Source of the DNA: Symbiodinium natans
Lineage: Eukaryota; Sar; Dinophyceae; Suessiales; Symbiodiniaceae
Length of the DNA: 64,000 bases
Reading direction: 5' to 3'
Assembly (NCBI GenBank): GCA_905221605.1
Contig: CAJNDS010001824.1
Span: forward strand, 605,048 to 669,047
Position 1 is the stretch's first letter, and each line of letters opens with the position of its first letter. The translations under genes and the position numbers were made by a program. Below, one piece after another: positions 1 to 10,396 of this stretch. Below the pieces are notes generated by a model. It worked only from the letters and a program-made list of their open reading frames with translations, was not told the origin of the DNA and ran no database searches.

Positions 1-45
1 TCAGACAGAGAAGCCTTAGCCGCCTTAGCCTTAGGGTCTGTGCCG

Positions 46-118
46 ATGGCAAGCATGTATGATGTCATCGTGATTGGTGGTGGCAGCGGCGGGAGTGCAT
101 TCTCCAAGCGTGCTGCAA
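46..118 (+). CDS. GSR: Glutathione reductase exon 1: FAD-binding Rossmann motif
   Basis: Reads MASMYDVIVIGGGSGGSAF and on to the AA of the first helix, the dinucleotide-binding beta-alpha-beta start. A single leftover A joins GC of the next exon to make Ser. The donor is GTGGCA. The frame is also open upstream to base 1, so the true start may lie further 5'. Confidence 0.85.
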
Positions 119-581
119 GTGGCAGCCTCAGCAATCCCAAGCCCTAAGCCCTATGCCCTATGCCCTAAGCCCTAAGCCCGAAGCCCTAAACCCTTTACCC
201 TAAACCCCTTTCGGCACTCCCGAGCCTGAGGCTATGGAGCGAAGGTGGCTTTGATCGAGCGGGGGCCATCCTGGAATGAGCAAGGCACGAAGCAGCATGA
301 CAAAAGCGCAACAGCACGCAAACATTTTGGACATGTGCCTGCACACGTACACGTACAGGTACATCAAAATACATAATATACATACGTATTGTTTTAGCAG
401 TTTCGGAGTCACTAGTAAAGAGCACCCCTGCATAACATGTACCTGTTCATGTCTATGATTCGTAGAGGTATACATGTACGGATATGCGTATGTATATGTA
501 TGTGCATGTGCACATGTAAATAAATACATAGACCAAAGAATGTATAATGAATATGTATATATATATATATGTACATATATA

Positions 582-619
<38 letters not shown>

Positions 620-3600
620 CATTTGATAATCTATATATATATATATATACATATGCATAGAAGGGATGCATTCGTTGTCCCGGTTAATGAGCAGGATCAG
701 GTGAATCGGCATTTCGTGGTTTCTTCGCTCAGCCATGCATCAGCTTCAGGTCAGCGAACCGGTGCCGGGCCAGGAGGTACCTGCGTCAACGTGGGATGTG
801 TGCCGTCGCTTGGCCTTAAGGCTTTGGGGTTACCGGCTGAGTTGGCGGTTTCTGGTATGAGGCTTAAGGGCCGAGTAGCTTCCTTCAGTGTACGTGTTCC
901 GATGTGTCGAGTGGCCAGGAAGAAGCTGATGTTCATGGCTGCCGCACATCGCGAGATGATGGTGGGAGAGATTTCCACTGCCAAGGCAGCGCTTACGCCA
1001 GTATGTGGCACCTCGCCCACAGTTCCCGGGAGTTGTACACATGCCCCCCGATCTTGTCAGGGCTATGGCTTCACCGTGCCGGATGCAGCCGGAAAGCTTC
1101 AGTGGGAGGCGCTGCAACAACGTCGCGATGCCTATGTGAAGAAGTGGCTTGGGGCGATCTGGTCTCGGGTTGGACGGACCCTCTGTCGAGGCTCTCCGAC
1201 ATAGTTTTGCATTTGGGGTTTGGGGTTTGGTTTCTGGTTCCGTTGACGTTGAAAAGCTTGCTTGGAGTAGTTTCTAATGTAGTCTTACTGCTTAGCAGCG
1301 GACCAGCTAGCAACCAAAAAGGAGCAGCGAGTACTGTGGAGGAAAAAATCTGCACGAGAGCAAACCTACGGCTGCGCGGTTATTCGCGCGACCAGCCGAA
1401 CGTCTTGCAGCTGCTGTGCCTTCCAATCCAAGCCACCACCTGGCTTAAGAGCCTTGAGTGGTGTCGCCAAACATCTTGAAAAGACCTCCAGCTTCAAGAG
1501 CAGTGCTCTTGCAGACTGAATTCAACAAGATAAGGCATCGTCTGGGGAGCATGGCCAGGGTGGAGGGGGTGGAGAGGGAAAGTTGAGCAAGGCATTTTTA
1601 GATTGGCTGCTAGATGCTCCTAGATGCCTGGTCCGAGGCCTGGCCCAACTCGGCCCACTTCTTCGAGCTGTTGTAAGCCATTGGTTAGGGAGCTGATCCG
1701 GCAGCTTTCAGCACGCCCTGTCTCAGGTTGAACAACAACTACACAAGTGGCTGGAAGAAGGAAGGCCGGGAGCTGGATGAATATCTGCAGCTCACTGACA
1801 ATGGTCAATCGATGTCAATCGTGCAAGTGCATCCCGTTCCAGGCGTGGAGGTCATCGAAGGCCTCCCTTGCATCTGTAGTGTCGGAGCCTTGGGTGGAGA
1901 CGCATGCAGCATCCAACACGCCACCCTCAACAGGGACGGCCAAGTTCATGGATTCGAGTACCGTGGAGGTGTCGCTCGGCAGATCTCAGCAGTGCAAGAC
2001 GTCCACGATTTGGGGTGTCGTATGAGTTTCTTGTTGAGCACTAGCGAAGGCAGCGCAATGATGGCAGCAAAACCACGCTGCGCGGAAGGAAGATCCTCAT
2101 AGCATGCGGAGGTATCCCAGCTGCTCCACCAATTCCCGGTTGCGAGCATGCGAAGCCTGGCTTGTCGTTGTTTAGCCATTTTTAAGAAAGATAAATCGGA
2201 ATGTGTGTTTCCCAAGCAGCTCAAGCAGCTGCAGTTACTTTGGGATGCAAGGATTAACAGCGACGGCTTCTTCGAACTCAAGAAGCAGCCCAAGAAGGTT
2301 CACATCTTAAGTTGAGTATCCTCATCCTTGAGGGTTTTAGGGATCTTTAGGGCATGCATCATGCAAATTTAACGCGTGGATAGCTTTCTGTGAACCCCTG
2401 AAAGGTTGCAGTTGTTGGGGCCGGCTACATTGCAGTTGAGATGGCTGGAATACTTCACGCTCTGGGGTCAGAAACGCACCTGTACTTCCGTTCCTTGGCA
2501 GGCGGAAGTATTCTAACGCACGGCTTCCAGATCCCAATTGCACTTATCTTCAACAGTCCAATGCCTGTGCCAGGCTGTGCTTAAGCTTTTCTCGACGTCG
2601 TGATTTGCCCTACCCAGAAGGAGATAGCATCACCCCATCCACGCACTCCTTCCACACCGTTGGCCCGGTGTGGGGCGCAGCTTGCAATGGGTATTCCCCA
2701 TGCTCCTTGGGGCCAACACGCCATGGGTGAGTTTGGCGAATGACAACAGGGCGATGGGCTAACGCGCCTGTTGGGGGGCAAGCCGGCCAGGAAGGTGCTC
2801 TGGGCACCATGCATGGTAAGTCTCGCATCCTGGCTACGACAGGAGGATGCATGCTGTTGACAGGGGAGGCCGTAAGCATTCTGTTTGGGACCTTGTTTGC
2901 AGGTGCAGAATCGACATTAGTTCAAGTTGAGCTTGACCGGATGTGGTTGGCATGCCAGAAGCGTTCCGAGTCGTTTCGCGATAGCTCGACAACTGGTTGG
3001 TTGCCTATTCGTTTTGGTCTCCGCCCTACCCAGAAGGAGATAGCATCACCCCATCCACGCACTCCTTCCACACCATTGGCCCGGTGTGGGGCGCAGCTTG
3101 CAATGGGTATTCCCCATGCTCCTTGGGGCCAACACGCCATGGGTGAGTTTGGCGAATGACAACAGGGCGATGGGCTAACGCGCCTGTTGGGGGGCAAGCC
3201 GGCCAGGAAGGTGCTCTGGGCACCATGCATGGTAAGTCTCGCATCCTGGCTACGACAGGAGGATGCATGCTGTTGACAGGGGAGGCCGTAAGCATTCTGT
3301 TTGGGACCTTGTTTGCAGGTGCAGAATCGACATTAGTTCAAGTTGAGCTTGACAGGATGTGGTTGGCATGCCAGAAGCGTTCCGAGTCGTTTCGCGATAG
3401 CTCGACAGCTGGTTGCCTATTCGTTTTGGTCTCCGCCCTACCCAGAAGGAGATAGCATCACCCCATCCACGCACTCCTTCCACACCATTGGCCCGGTGTG
3501 GGGCGCAGCTTGCAGTGGGTATTCCCCATGCTCCTTGGGGCCAACACGCCATGGGTGAGTTTGGCGAATGACAACAGGGCGATGGGCTAACGCGCCTGTT

Positions 3601-6600
3601 GGGGGGCAAGCCGGCCAGGAAGGTGCTCTGGGCACCATGCATGGTAAGTCTCGCATCCTGGCTACGACAGGAGGATGCATGCTGTTGACAGGGGAGGCCG
3701 TAAGCATTCTGTTTGGGACCTTGTTTGCAGGTGCAGAATCGACATTAGTTCAAGTTGAGCTTGACAGGATGTGGTTGGCATGCCAGAAGCGTTCCGAGTC
3801 GTTTCGCGATAGCTCGACAACTGGTTGGTTGCCTATTCGTTTTGGTCTCCGCCCTACCCAGAAGGAGATAGCATCACCCCATCCACGCACTCCTTCCACA
3901 CCATTGGCCCGGTGTGGGGCGCAGCTTGCAATGGGTATTCCCCATGCTCCTTGGGGCCAACACGCCATGGGTGAGTTTGGCGAATGACAGCAGGGCGATG
4001 GGCTAACGCGCCTGTTGGGGGGCAAGCCGGCCAGGAAGGTGCTCTGGGCACCATGCATGGTAAGTCTCGCATCCTGGCTACGACAGGAGGATGCATGCTG
4101 TTGACAGGGGAGGCCGTAAGCATTCTGTTTGGGACCTTGTTTGCAGGTGCAGAATCGACATTAGTTCAAGTTGAGCTTGACAGGATGTGGTTGGCATGCC
4201 AGAAGCGTTCCGAGTCGTTTCGCGATAGCTCGACAACTGGTTGGTTGCCTATTCGTTTTGGTCTCCGCCCTACCCAGAAGGAGATAGCATCACCCCATCC
4301 ACGCACTCCTTCCACACCATTGGCCCGGTGTGGGGCGCAGCTTGCAATGGGTATTCCCCATGCTCCTTGGGGCCAACACGCCATGGGTGAGTTTGGCGAA
4401 TGACAACAGGGCGATGGGCTAACGCGCCTGTTGGGGAGCAAGCCGGCCAGGAAGGTGCTCTGGGCACCATGCATGGTAAGTCTCGCATCCTGGCTACGAA
4501 AGGAGGATGCATGCTGTCGACAGGGGAGGCCGTAAGCATTCTGTTTGGGACCTTGTTTGCAGGTGCAGCGTCGACATGTTGTTGCTTACCTCAAGTTGAG
4601 TTTGGCAGGATGTGGGAGAGAGAGAGAGGGCAAGGGGAGGCTTCGGAAGGGTTGTCGCGGCTTTGTGTTTGGGAAGGGGAGGTCGTGTTTTCGGTACCTT
4701 ACAAGGTGAAACCCACTTGTAACTTGTAGATACTTCAGTGTTTGAACGCAGTTGCCTCTTACTCCCCCTCGCGGGTCCCGGGTGTGGTTTGTATTTGGGG
4801 GTTTCGAGTGTTGGGGGAGGAAGAGGCGAAACACTTTGGAAAAAATCGGTACAAGCCAGGCAACAGAACCTCATGTAAGTGGTCGGTGTTACTGTTACGT
4901 ACGTGTCTTGTCTTGCAGTTTGCTTCTCGACATGAGGTCCCAACAACCTGACAGGGAGGCAATTCAAGGGCGGGAAAACCACTTCCTCGAGATTAATCCG
5001 AGTACCATGCATGTTTTCTCCCTGGTCAGTCCCTTTCCAGTCCCGCAAAGTGGGGACAGTTTGCATTTGAAGGCGCCAAGGCGGGGGGGCTTAGTTTGCT
5101 TTCGGGAGCCCACTAAGGACCATTAAGGACTCTAAGGTATCGCCTTAGCGCTGTGGTAGAACCGACCAGACGCGGGATCGGGGCGCGCATCAGCGCGGGG
5201 GTTTTCCCCCATGCCCCAAAGAAAGAAAGAAAGAGGGCGATGATCTCAGTTTCACGCCGACCTGACCAAACGGATCCGCGTGTTCTGGGCGCGCCCAGTG
5301 CGCGGGGGGTCGGGCAACTTCCCTACTCCTCTAGCCCCGTAGAAGAAGAAGAAGAAGCGATCATCCTTATGATAGGTGCAAACAAAAACATGTACACAAT
5401 TTTTGCATCAATATCGTATATGCATACACTTCTATACTTATATATATATATATATTTATATAATATTATATTATATGAATTAATATATGAGCGGCTGACA
5501 AAACCCTGTGTTGTTTGAACGTTGCGCTTGTACCGATCTGATCGATCTTCGAGGATGCCATCAGCGTTCCGAGTGGTTCGAAAGCTTCTTGCTTCAATTC
5601 GTTTTGGTCTCCGCCCTACCCGGAAGGAGATAGCATCACCCCATCCACGCACTCCTTCCACACCATTGGCCCGGTGTGGGGCGCAGCTTGCAATGGGTAT
5701 TCCCCATGCTCCTTGGGGCCAACGCGCCATGGGTGAGTTTGGCGAATGACAACCGGGCGATGGGCTAACGCGCCTGTTGGGGAGCAAGCCGGCCAGGAAG
5801 GTGCTCTGGGCACCATGCACGGTAAGTCTCGCATCCTGGCTACGACAGGAGGATGCATGCTGTGACAGGGGAGGCCGTAAGCATTCTGTTTGGGACCTTG
5901 TTTGCAGGTGCAGAATCGACATTAGTTCAAGTTGAGCTTGACAGGATGTGGTTGGCATGCCAGAAGCCTTCCGAGTCGTTTCGCGATAGCTCGACAGCTG
6001 GTTGCTTATTCGTTTTGGTCTCCGCCCTACCCAGAAGGAGATAGCATCACCCCATCCACGCACTCCTTCCACACCATTGGCCCGGTGTGGGGCGCAGCTT
6101 GCAATGGGTATTCCCCATGCTCCTTGGGGCCAACACGCCATGGGTGAGTTTGGCGAATGACAACAGGGCGATGGGCTAACGCGCCTGTTGGGGGGCAAGC
6201 CGGCCAGGAAGGTGCTTTGGGCACCATGCATGGTAAGTCTCGCATCCTGGCTACGACAGGAGGATGCATGCTGTGACAGGGGAGGCCGTATGCATTCTGT
6301 TTGGGACCTTGTTTGCAGGTGCAGAATCGACATTAGTTCAAGTTGAGCTTGACAGGATGTGGTTGGCATGCCAGAAGCGTTCCGAGTCGTTTCGCGATAG
6401 CTCGACAGCTGGTTGCTTATTCGTTTTGGTCTCCGCCCTACCCAGAAGGAGATAGCATCACCCCATCCACGCACTCCTTCCACACCATTGGCCCGGTGTG
6501 GGGCGCAGCTTGCAATGGGTATTCCCCATGCTCCTTGGGGCCAACACGCCATGGGTGAGTTTGGCGAATGACAACAGGGCGATGGGCTAACGCGCCTGTT

Positions 6601-9600
6601 GGGGGGCAAGCCGGCCAGGAAGGTGCTTTGGGCACCATGCATGGTAAGTCTCGCATCCTGGCTACGACAGGAGGATGCAGGCTGTTGACAGGGGAGGCCG
6701 TATGCATTCTGTTTGGGACCTTGTGTGCAGAATCGACATTAGTTCAAGTTGAGCTTGACAGGATGTGGTTGGCATGCCAGAAGCATTCCGAGTCATTCCG
6801 CAATAGCTCGACAGCGGGTTGCTTATTCGTTTTGGTCTCCGCCCTACCCAGAAGGAGGTAGCATCACCCCATCCACTGGGTATTCCCCATGCTCCTTGGG
6901 GCCAACACGCCATGGGTGAGTTTGGCGAATGACAGCAGGGCGATGGGCTAACGCGCCTGTTGGGGAGCAAGCCGGGCAGGAAGGTGCTTTGGGCACCATG
7001 CATGGATGCTGCGCATGGACTTGTCACGACGAGTGCGACCGATGCTTCGGTCGGCTCTGGCTTTTCTCTGTTGACTGGAAGTGCGCCTGTGCTTGCACTG
7101 CATGTGCAGCTATCATGCCGAGGTGGCGACACCGTGCTACGGCGCGGATTCGACCCCTTTATCGTGAAGCATTTGATGGAGGCCGTCATGTGCTGTGCAT
7201 GTGCTAGAGACGTGTTGGGTTTATGTGCGTCTGTGGAGGCCATGCAACATCACGGCCCGGTTTTGCACGGCCATGTGGCTTAAACTGGACTTGCTCCTGT
7301 CCGTCTTAGAAGGCCAATACATCCCCAAACTGTTGGGAAAAGTTGCATGTTGTTGGCCCAGGCAACAGCCAGCCTGTCGCCATCACAAAGCAAAGCAATG
7401 GGCTGCTCACCTACACCACAAACGAGGGCCCAAATGGAGTGGAGAAGGTCTATACAGACTTCGACCCGTCCTCAAAATTCTAGGACCGAGGGCGGATAGA
7501 AGACTGATGAAAGCAGCCGCACCAGGAACCACCTGTGACATCCTGTGACTCAGGACTGCATCCTCCTGGCAATTGGGCGAAAGCCCGTGACGGACGCTTT
7601 GAAGCTGTGTGGTTGGGGGGTGTTGGGCAGCTGGGGCAAGGTAATTTCAGAGCAACATGCAACAGTCTTCAAATGCCAAGCATAAAACACTGCCTGATCT
7701 CAGGACCAGCTGGATTTGAACAAGTGCGGAGTGCTCACCAACAAATCAGGCCTTGTCTTTGCACCATATTGTGCTTTCAAGAGATGACAAGAGATGGCCA
7801 TGGATCCCGAGAAGTTGAGGTCACATCGTCGTGGATTCTTTCGAGAATACGAATGTAGCAGGACAAGCCATGGCCATTGGGTTAAAGAGGTTCGTACATG
7901 CGCGCTAGCCGACAGTGCCGCGATTCTGCAGGAGTTTACGCCATCGGAGATGTGGCTTGGAATGAGCATAGATAAAAGGGTGCTGCGGAGTCCCAAAGCT
8001 TTCGACAGCTCCCCCGCCTAGCTCTTGACGATGTTGATACGCTTTTTAGCGAGATTCCCTCGCAAACAATGGTTCTAGCAAGACGGAACAAGGCCACAAG
8101 CACTGGCTACGAGCTGACGCCAGTGGCCATTGCTGCAGGCCGGCGCTTGGCAGATCGCCTCTTCCTGGGTGAAGGCCGGAGATGAGGGGTGCTGGCAGGG
8201 GGCTTTGTGGGACTTTGTGGGTGCGGTTAAAGTTTGAGGTCGGGCCCGGATCGCCTACGAGCAGATCGCGACAGCCACTTGGCGGAAAAGGAGGCAGAGC
8301 ACAAAGTCGCAAGAAGTTTTTATCTGAAGTTGAGAAGCAGCTGGGATCCGGTCCACCGGAGGTGGTCTTCAGCCATCCTCCCATTGGCTGCATCGGTCTC
8401 ACGGAGCCGCAGGCGAAAGAAGAGTTTGGCGAGGCCACTTTTGCTTGCATCTGCATACGAAGTACCTTACGTGGAGCCTTCTGCTGAGACCGAGCTCCTG
8501 AAGCCCCCAACTTGCGCAAAGGGCAATGTGGTGACCAAGCAAGCCAGCTTCGCGAGCATGCTGTCACTGGGCTTGGAGAGCAGGATTTCTTGTCCTCCTG
8601 CATGTGTTTCACTTGCATGCGTTGAATGTGCCTAGGTACGCATTCAATGACGACGACAAGAAGGTCCAGTGGCTAAAACTGCCGTGTGGAAGTGCACAGA
8701 AGGCATGCAGCCCCGCATGCTCTTCTAGCAGGTCAAGACCGGCCTCAAGCTCGTCTTAAAGCTGCCGGAAGAAGCATGGTAAGCATGGAAAGCATGGTGA
8801 CATATGGTGACAGAGATGTAGTAGCTTGCAATTGCGGAGCTCGGCTCGGTTCCAGAGTCTCTTGTTGTACGTTTGTGGCTTCATCCTCCTCATTTCAAAA
8901 AAATAGCCCAGGAACGCGTGGTTGGTCTGCACTGCATCGGCCCTTGTTCCGACGCTCGGCGGCCTCTGCCACCAAGTTGACTTTGCTGCTTGTCGGGGTA
9001 GGCTGAAGGCCACTCGAGAGCTCGAAGACCTCGCGAACAATTCTAGGAGTTCGAGTTCTGCAATGGGTTTAGGGTTTAGGGTCTGGGGTTTAGGGTTTAG
9101 GGTTTCGGGTTTAGGGTTTAGGATTGGGGTTTAGGGTTTAGGGTGAAACTCGCAAGGACGAGATGATGCAGGGCTTTGCTGTGGCCGTCCGGATGGGCGC
9201 GACTCGCGCAGACTTCGAGGCTCCTTGGTGCCACACCTATCGGCACGTGGAGCTACCTACATATACATTATATATATATATATATACGTATGTATATATA
9301 TATATATATATGTACATATTATATATCTGACACTCATTTAGATTTTATGTCTTCATAGAATGGTCTGGGCGGTCTTTCCTTGGCATAGTGTGCTTCGCCA
9401 CGCTAAGCCTGGACCTTGAAGTCCCCGAGTTCTTTCGGATGTATGCGGCTTCGTCTGAAGTTTGATTCTTGGAGAGGCCTCGGTCGCCATTCACCCGACC
9501 ATCGCCGAGGAGTTCGTGACCTTCGGGGGCTGGGGGCAGGAAAAGAAGGGAGACCAGGCACTTGGGGGGTTACAAGCCTTTGGAGCTTCATCAAGAGTTG

Positions 9601-9611
9601 CAACTCCCTGA
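46..9611 (+). CDS. GSR: Glutathione reductase (multi-exon gene, about 25 exons)
   Basis: FAD- and NADPH-dependent flavoenzyme that reduces glutathione disulfide to glutathione. Joined by eye, the exons give every landmark of the family in order: FAD-binding GGGSGG, redox-active CVNVGC, KILIACGG, NADPH-site GAGYIAVE, FDPFIVKHLMEA, LLAIGRKP, the FAD-closing GVYAIGDV, TPVAIAAGRRLADRLF, VVFSHPPIG, and the C-terminal EMMQGFAVAVRMGAT and SVAIHPT with the catalytic His near the end. The reading frame is open from base 1 to the ATG at 46, so an N-terminal extension or targeting peptide may lie outside the window. The last exon runs past the usual C-terminal tryptophan by about 20 residues to a TGA at 9609-9611. 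Introns start with GT, GC (after 985, 1764, 9219) or GA (after 7861). Thioredoxin or trypanothione reductase is less likely because the match to glutathione reductase is close throughout. Confidence 0.93.
231..280 (+). CDS. GSR: Glutathione reductase exon 2
   Basis: Reads YGAKVALIERGPSWNE, the second strand of the FAD-binding fold, with the acidic residue that binds the adenosine ribose. The acceptor is TGAG just before 231. The 3' end is set by homology and is uncertain by a few bases. The preceding intron carries degenerate CCCTAA repeats (139-212). Confidence 0.85.
755..804 (+). CDS. GSR: Glutathione reductase exon 3: redox-active disulfide
   Basis: Reads RTGAGPGGTCVNVGCVP and contains the CxxxxC disulfide that shuttles electrons from FAD to glutathione disulfide. 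The acceptor is CAG at 752-754 and the donor GTCGCT. The intron upstream (281-754) is AT-rich, with a TA/TATG microsatellite at about 550-655. Confidence 0.9.
919..1143 (+). CDS. GSR: Glutathione reductase exons 4 (919-985) and 5 (1061-1143)
   Basis: Exon 4 reads KKLMFMAAAHREMMVGE and on; exon 5 reads YGFTVPDAAGKLQWEAL and on to DAYVKK. They are the helical region after the redox disulfide. Exon 4 ends AAG followed by GCAGCG, a GC donor. Exon 5 ends with AA followed by GTGGCT, and the split Lys codon is completed by the next exon. Confidence 0.88.
1727..2149 (+). CDS. GSR: Glutathione reductase exons at 1727-1764, 1843-1863, about 1933-1978 and 2089-2149
   Basis: Pieces read LNNNYTSGWKKEG, GVEVIEG, AKFMDSSTVEV and KILIACGGIPAAPPIPG, which match the family in order (the last is the IATGG-type FAD motif). 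The first exon ends with a GC donor. Borders of the two small middle exons are approximate. Confidence 0.78.
2251..2489 (+). CDS. GSR: Glutathione reductase exons 2251-2297 and 2405-2489: NADPH-binding motif
   Basis: The first exon reads SDGFFELKKQPKK. The second reads VAVVGAGYIAVEMAGILHAL and on to HLYFR, the GxGxxA-type NADPH-binding fold. The second ends on one base of the Arg codon with donor GTTCCT; the codon is completed 4.6 kb downstream at 7123. Confidence 0.9.
2600..4573. repeat. Tandem repeat block 1, unit 412-416 bp, nearly five copies
   Basis: The anchor GCCCTACCCAGAAGGAG recurs at 2607, 3023, 3435, 3851 and 4267 (spacings 416, 412, 416, 416). Copies are nearly identical, differing mainly by a 4-bp indel in the stretch after the AGCTCGACA motif. 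The last copy breaks off after the GCAGGTGCAG motif near 4570. Long open frames on both strands repeat with the unit and are not taken as genes. Confidence 0.95.
4574..5562. other. Unique interruption between the two tandem-repeat blocks
   Basis: About 1 kb without the repeat unit. It holds a purine-rich stretch (4615-4660), a GAA-type run near 5340, and a very AT-rich patch at 5430-5490. No exon matching glutathione reductase or any other family was recognised. Confidence 0.6.
5563..6998. repeat. Tandem repeat block 2, unit 406-411 bp, about three and a half copies
   Basis: The same anchor recurs at 5613 (one base changed), 6024, 6435 and 6841 (spacings 411, 411, 406). The last copy has internal deletions and ends near the GCACCATGCATGG motif. 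These copies lack one base of the block-1 TGCTGTTGACAGG motif or carry other small deletions, so they form a slightly diverged sub-family. Confidence 0.92.
7123..7465 (+). CDS. GSR: Glutathione reductase exons 7123-7184 and about 7369-7465
   Basis: The first reads GDTVLRRGFDPFIVKHLMEA. The second reads QPVAITKQSNGLLTY and on to KVYTDFD, the variable strand region before the LLAIGRKP motif. The start of the second exon is uncertain by about 15 bases. Confidence 0.85.
7554..8173 (+). CDS. GSR: Glutathione reductase exons 7554-7603, 7704-7745, 7820-7861, 7932-7954, 8093-8173
   Basis: They read in order DCILLAIGRKPVTDALK, DQLDLNKCGVLTNK, HIVVDSFENTNVAG, GVYAIGDV and ATSTGYELTPVAIAAGRR followed by LADRLF. 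This covers the end of the NADPH domain and the second FAD motif, with the Asp that contacts the FAD ribityl/phosphate. The exon ending at 7861 is followed by GACAAG (GA donor) and the one ending at 7954 by GCTTGG (GC donor); both are required to keep the frame. Confidence 0.88.
8341..8442 (+). CDS. GSR: Glutathione reductase exon: start of the dimer interface domain
   Basis: Reads GPPEVVFSHPPIGCIGLTEP and on to KEEFGEATF, the typical start of the interface domain. The 5' border is approximate because the same frame stays open upstream for about 35 codons. Confidence 0.88.
8636..8774 (+). CDS. GSR: Glutathione reductase exons about 8636-8685 and 8732-8774
   Basis: They read RYAFNDDDKKVQWLKL and VKTGLKLVLKLPEE, matching the interface-domain strand and the LVLxLPEE segment of the family. 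A small exon for the preceding strand may lie near 8448-8480 but was not resolved. Confidence 0.7.
8912..9611 (+). CDS. GSR: Glutathione reductase last exons 8912-8940, 9157-9219, 9477-9611
   Basis: They read ERVVGLHCIG, DEMMQGFAVAVRMGATRADF and ASVAIHPTIAEEFVTFGGW. The His of the HPT motif is the acid/base residue that acts across the dimer. The second exon ends GAG followed by GCTCCT (GC donor). The last exon continues about 20 residues beyond GGWG to the stop. TTTAGGG repeats (9062-9146) and a TA microsatellite (9261-9315) sit in the flanking introns. Confidence 0.9.
9062..9146. repeat. Interstitial TTTAGGG-type repeat in a glutathione reductase intron
   Basis: About eleven units of GGGTTTA with point variants (GGTCTGG, GGTTTCG). 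It is the plant/alveolate-type telomere heptamer, here internal to a gene. Confidence 0.9.
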
Positions 9612-9754
9612 GCCTGATGCTGTGGGTTACCTGCCAGGTTCGTGTGCAGCTGCCGCCGTACTTGAAGCCCAAGCCCGTGCGCCCACCTCAGGCCATCTTA
9701 GGCCTACTTTGTATGTCGCTGTGCCTTGAAACCTCGATTCCTTGTGCCAGAGCA

Positions 9755-9880
9755 TCTTTTTTCTCGAGCTCCATGCCGCCTGAGGCTCTCCGACTTTGCA
9801 GCAGGTGCAGCTTTGGGCGTCGCCGCTGCTGGAGCTATTGCTGCAACAGTAGTGGCTGTTGTCCTGGGTCGCTCCAGCAG
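9755..9880 (+). CDS. Candidate exon with one membrane-spanning segment, unknown gene
   Basis: Just downstream of the glutathione reductase stop, one frame reads RLSDFAAGAALGVAAAGA and on to TVVAVVLGRSSR, an Ala/Val-rich stretch long enough to cross a membrane. It ends in TGA at about 9882. It may be the start of the next gene or an alternative 3' exon of the reductase. No family recognised. Confidence 0.35.
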
Positions 9881-10345
9881 ACATTGACGCAGACATTGAC
9901 GCAGTGCCAATGCCTGGGCTTGGATGGGATCGCTCTTTTGGAGCACAGAGTTACGACGATGTCCCATCCATGCATTGAGTCGTTCCCAGCAAGCGCGTGT
10001 TGGGTTCCGATCCTCATTGGCTCTTATGCCCAAGAGCTCTTACAGAGTACCAAAACGCCCCGAAAGCTTCGCCACAAGAGCGGGGAGGGGGGAGCCTCAG
10101 TGGGTGGTAACAGACCACACCCGAGTGTGACGGAAGACTCAGTGACCCTTCGGGTGCCCAAAAGCAGCTGTTTGGGTGCCCATCGGCTGAGGGTCGAATG
10201 GTCACTGTGTACAGTGCTTCTGACATGCAGCGAACGTCAGTATCGATTCAATTCTTTTTAAGAGCCGCGATGACGAAAGAACGCTCGCCTGCAGCTGTCT
10301 TCCGCAACACGCTCAACACGCCATCGGCACAACTCCATTCTGCAG

Positions 10346-10396
10346 GTTTGCAAGCTCCTGGACGAGGTCAACACTGCCTTCAGCCAGCCGGAGTGA
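10346..10396 (+). CDS. Candidate short exon, unknown gene
   Basis: After TTCTGCAG the frame reads VCKLLDEVNTAFSQPE and then TGA; a splice just before the stop is possible. Only the acceptor and an amphipathic peptide support it. Confidence 0.25.
   Translation, partial: VCKLLDEVNTAFSQPE

Larger units (their letters stand above)
2490..7122 (+). other. Long intron of the glutathione reductase gene carrying a satellite-like array
   Basis: The Arg codon split between 2489 and 7123 and the uninterrupted family match on both sides show that this 4.6 kb stretch is an intron. Nearly all of it is the 0.41 kb tandem repeat and its non-repetitive interruption, described separately. Confidence 0.8.

Noticed and set aside
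5323-6642. 439-residue minus-strand ORF and many 70-139 residue ORFs on both strands across 2.6-7.0 kb
   Set aside because: They recur with the 0.41 kb repeat unit, overlap each other on both strands and have no family match; their length comes from the repetition of an open unit.
2607-6998. Possible CRISPR array
   Set aside because: Units are 0.41 kb, contiguous and without short repeat/spacer structure; the setting is a eukaryotic intron.
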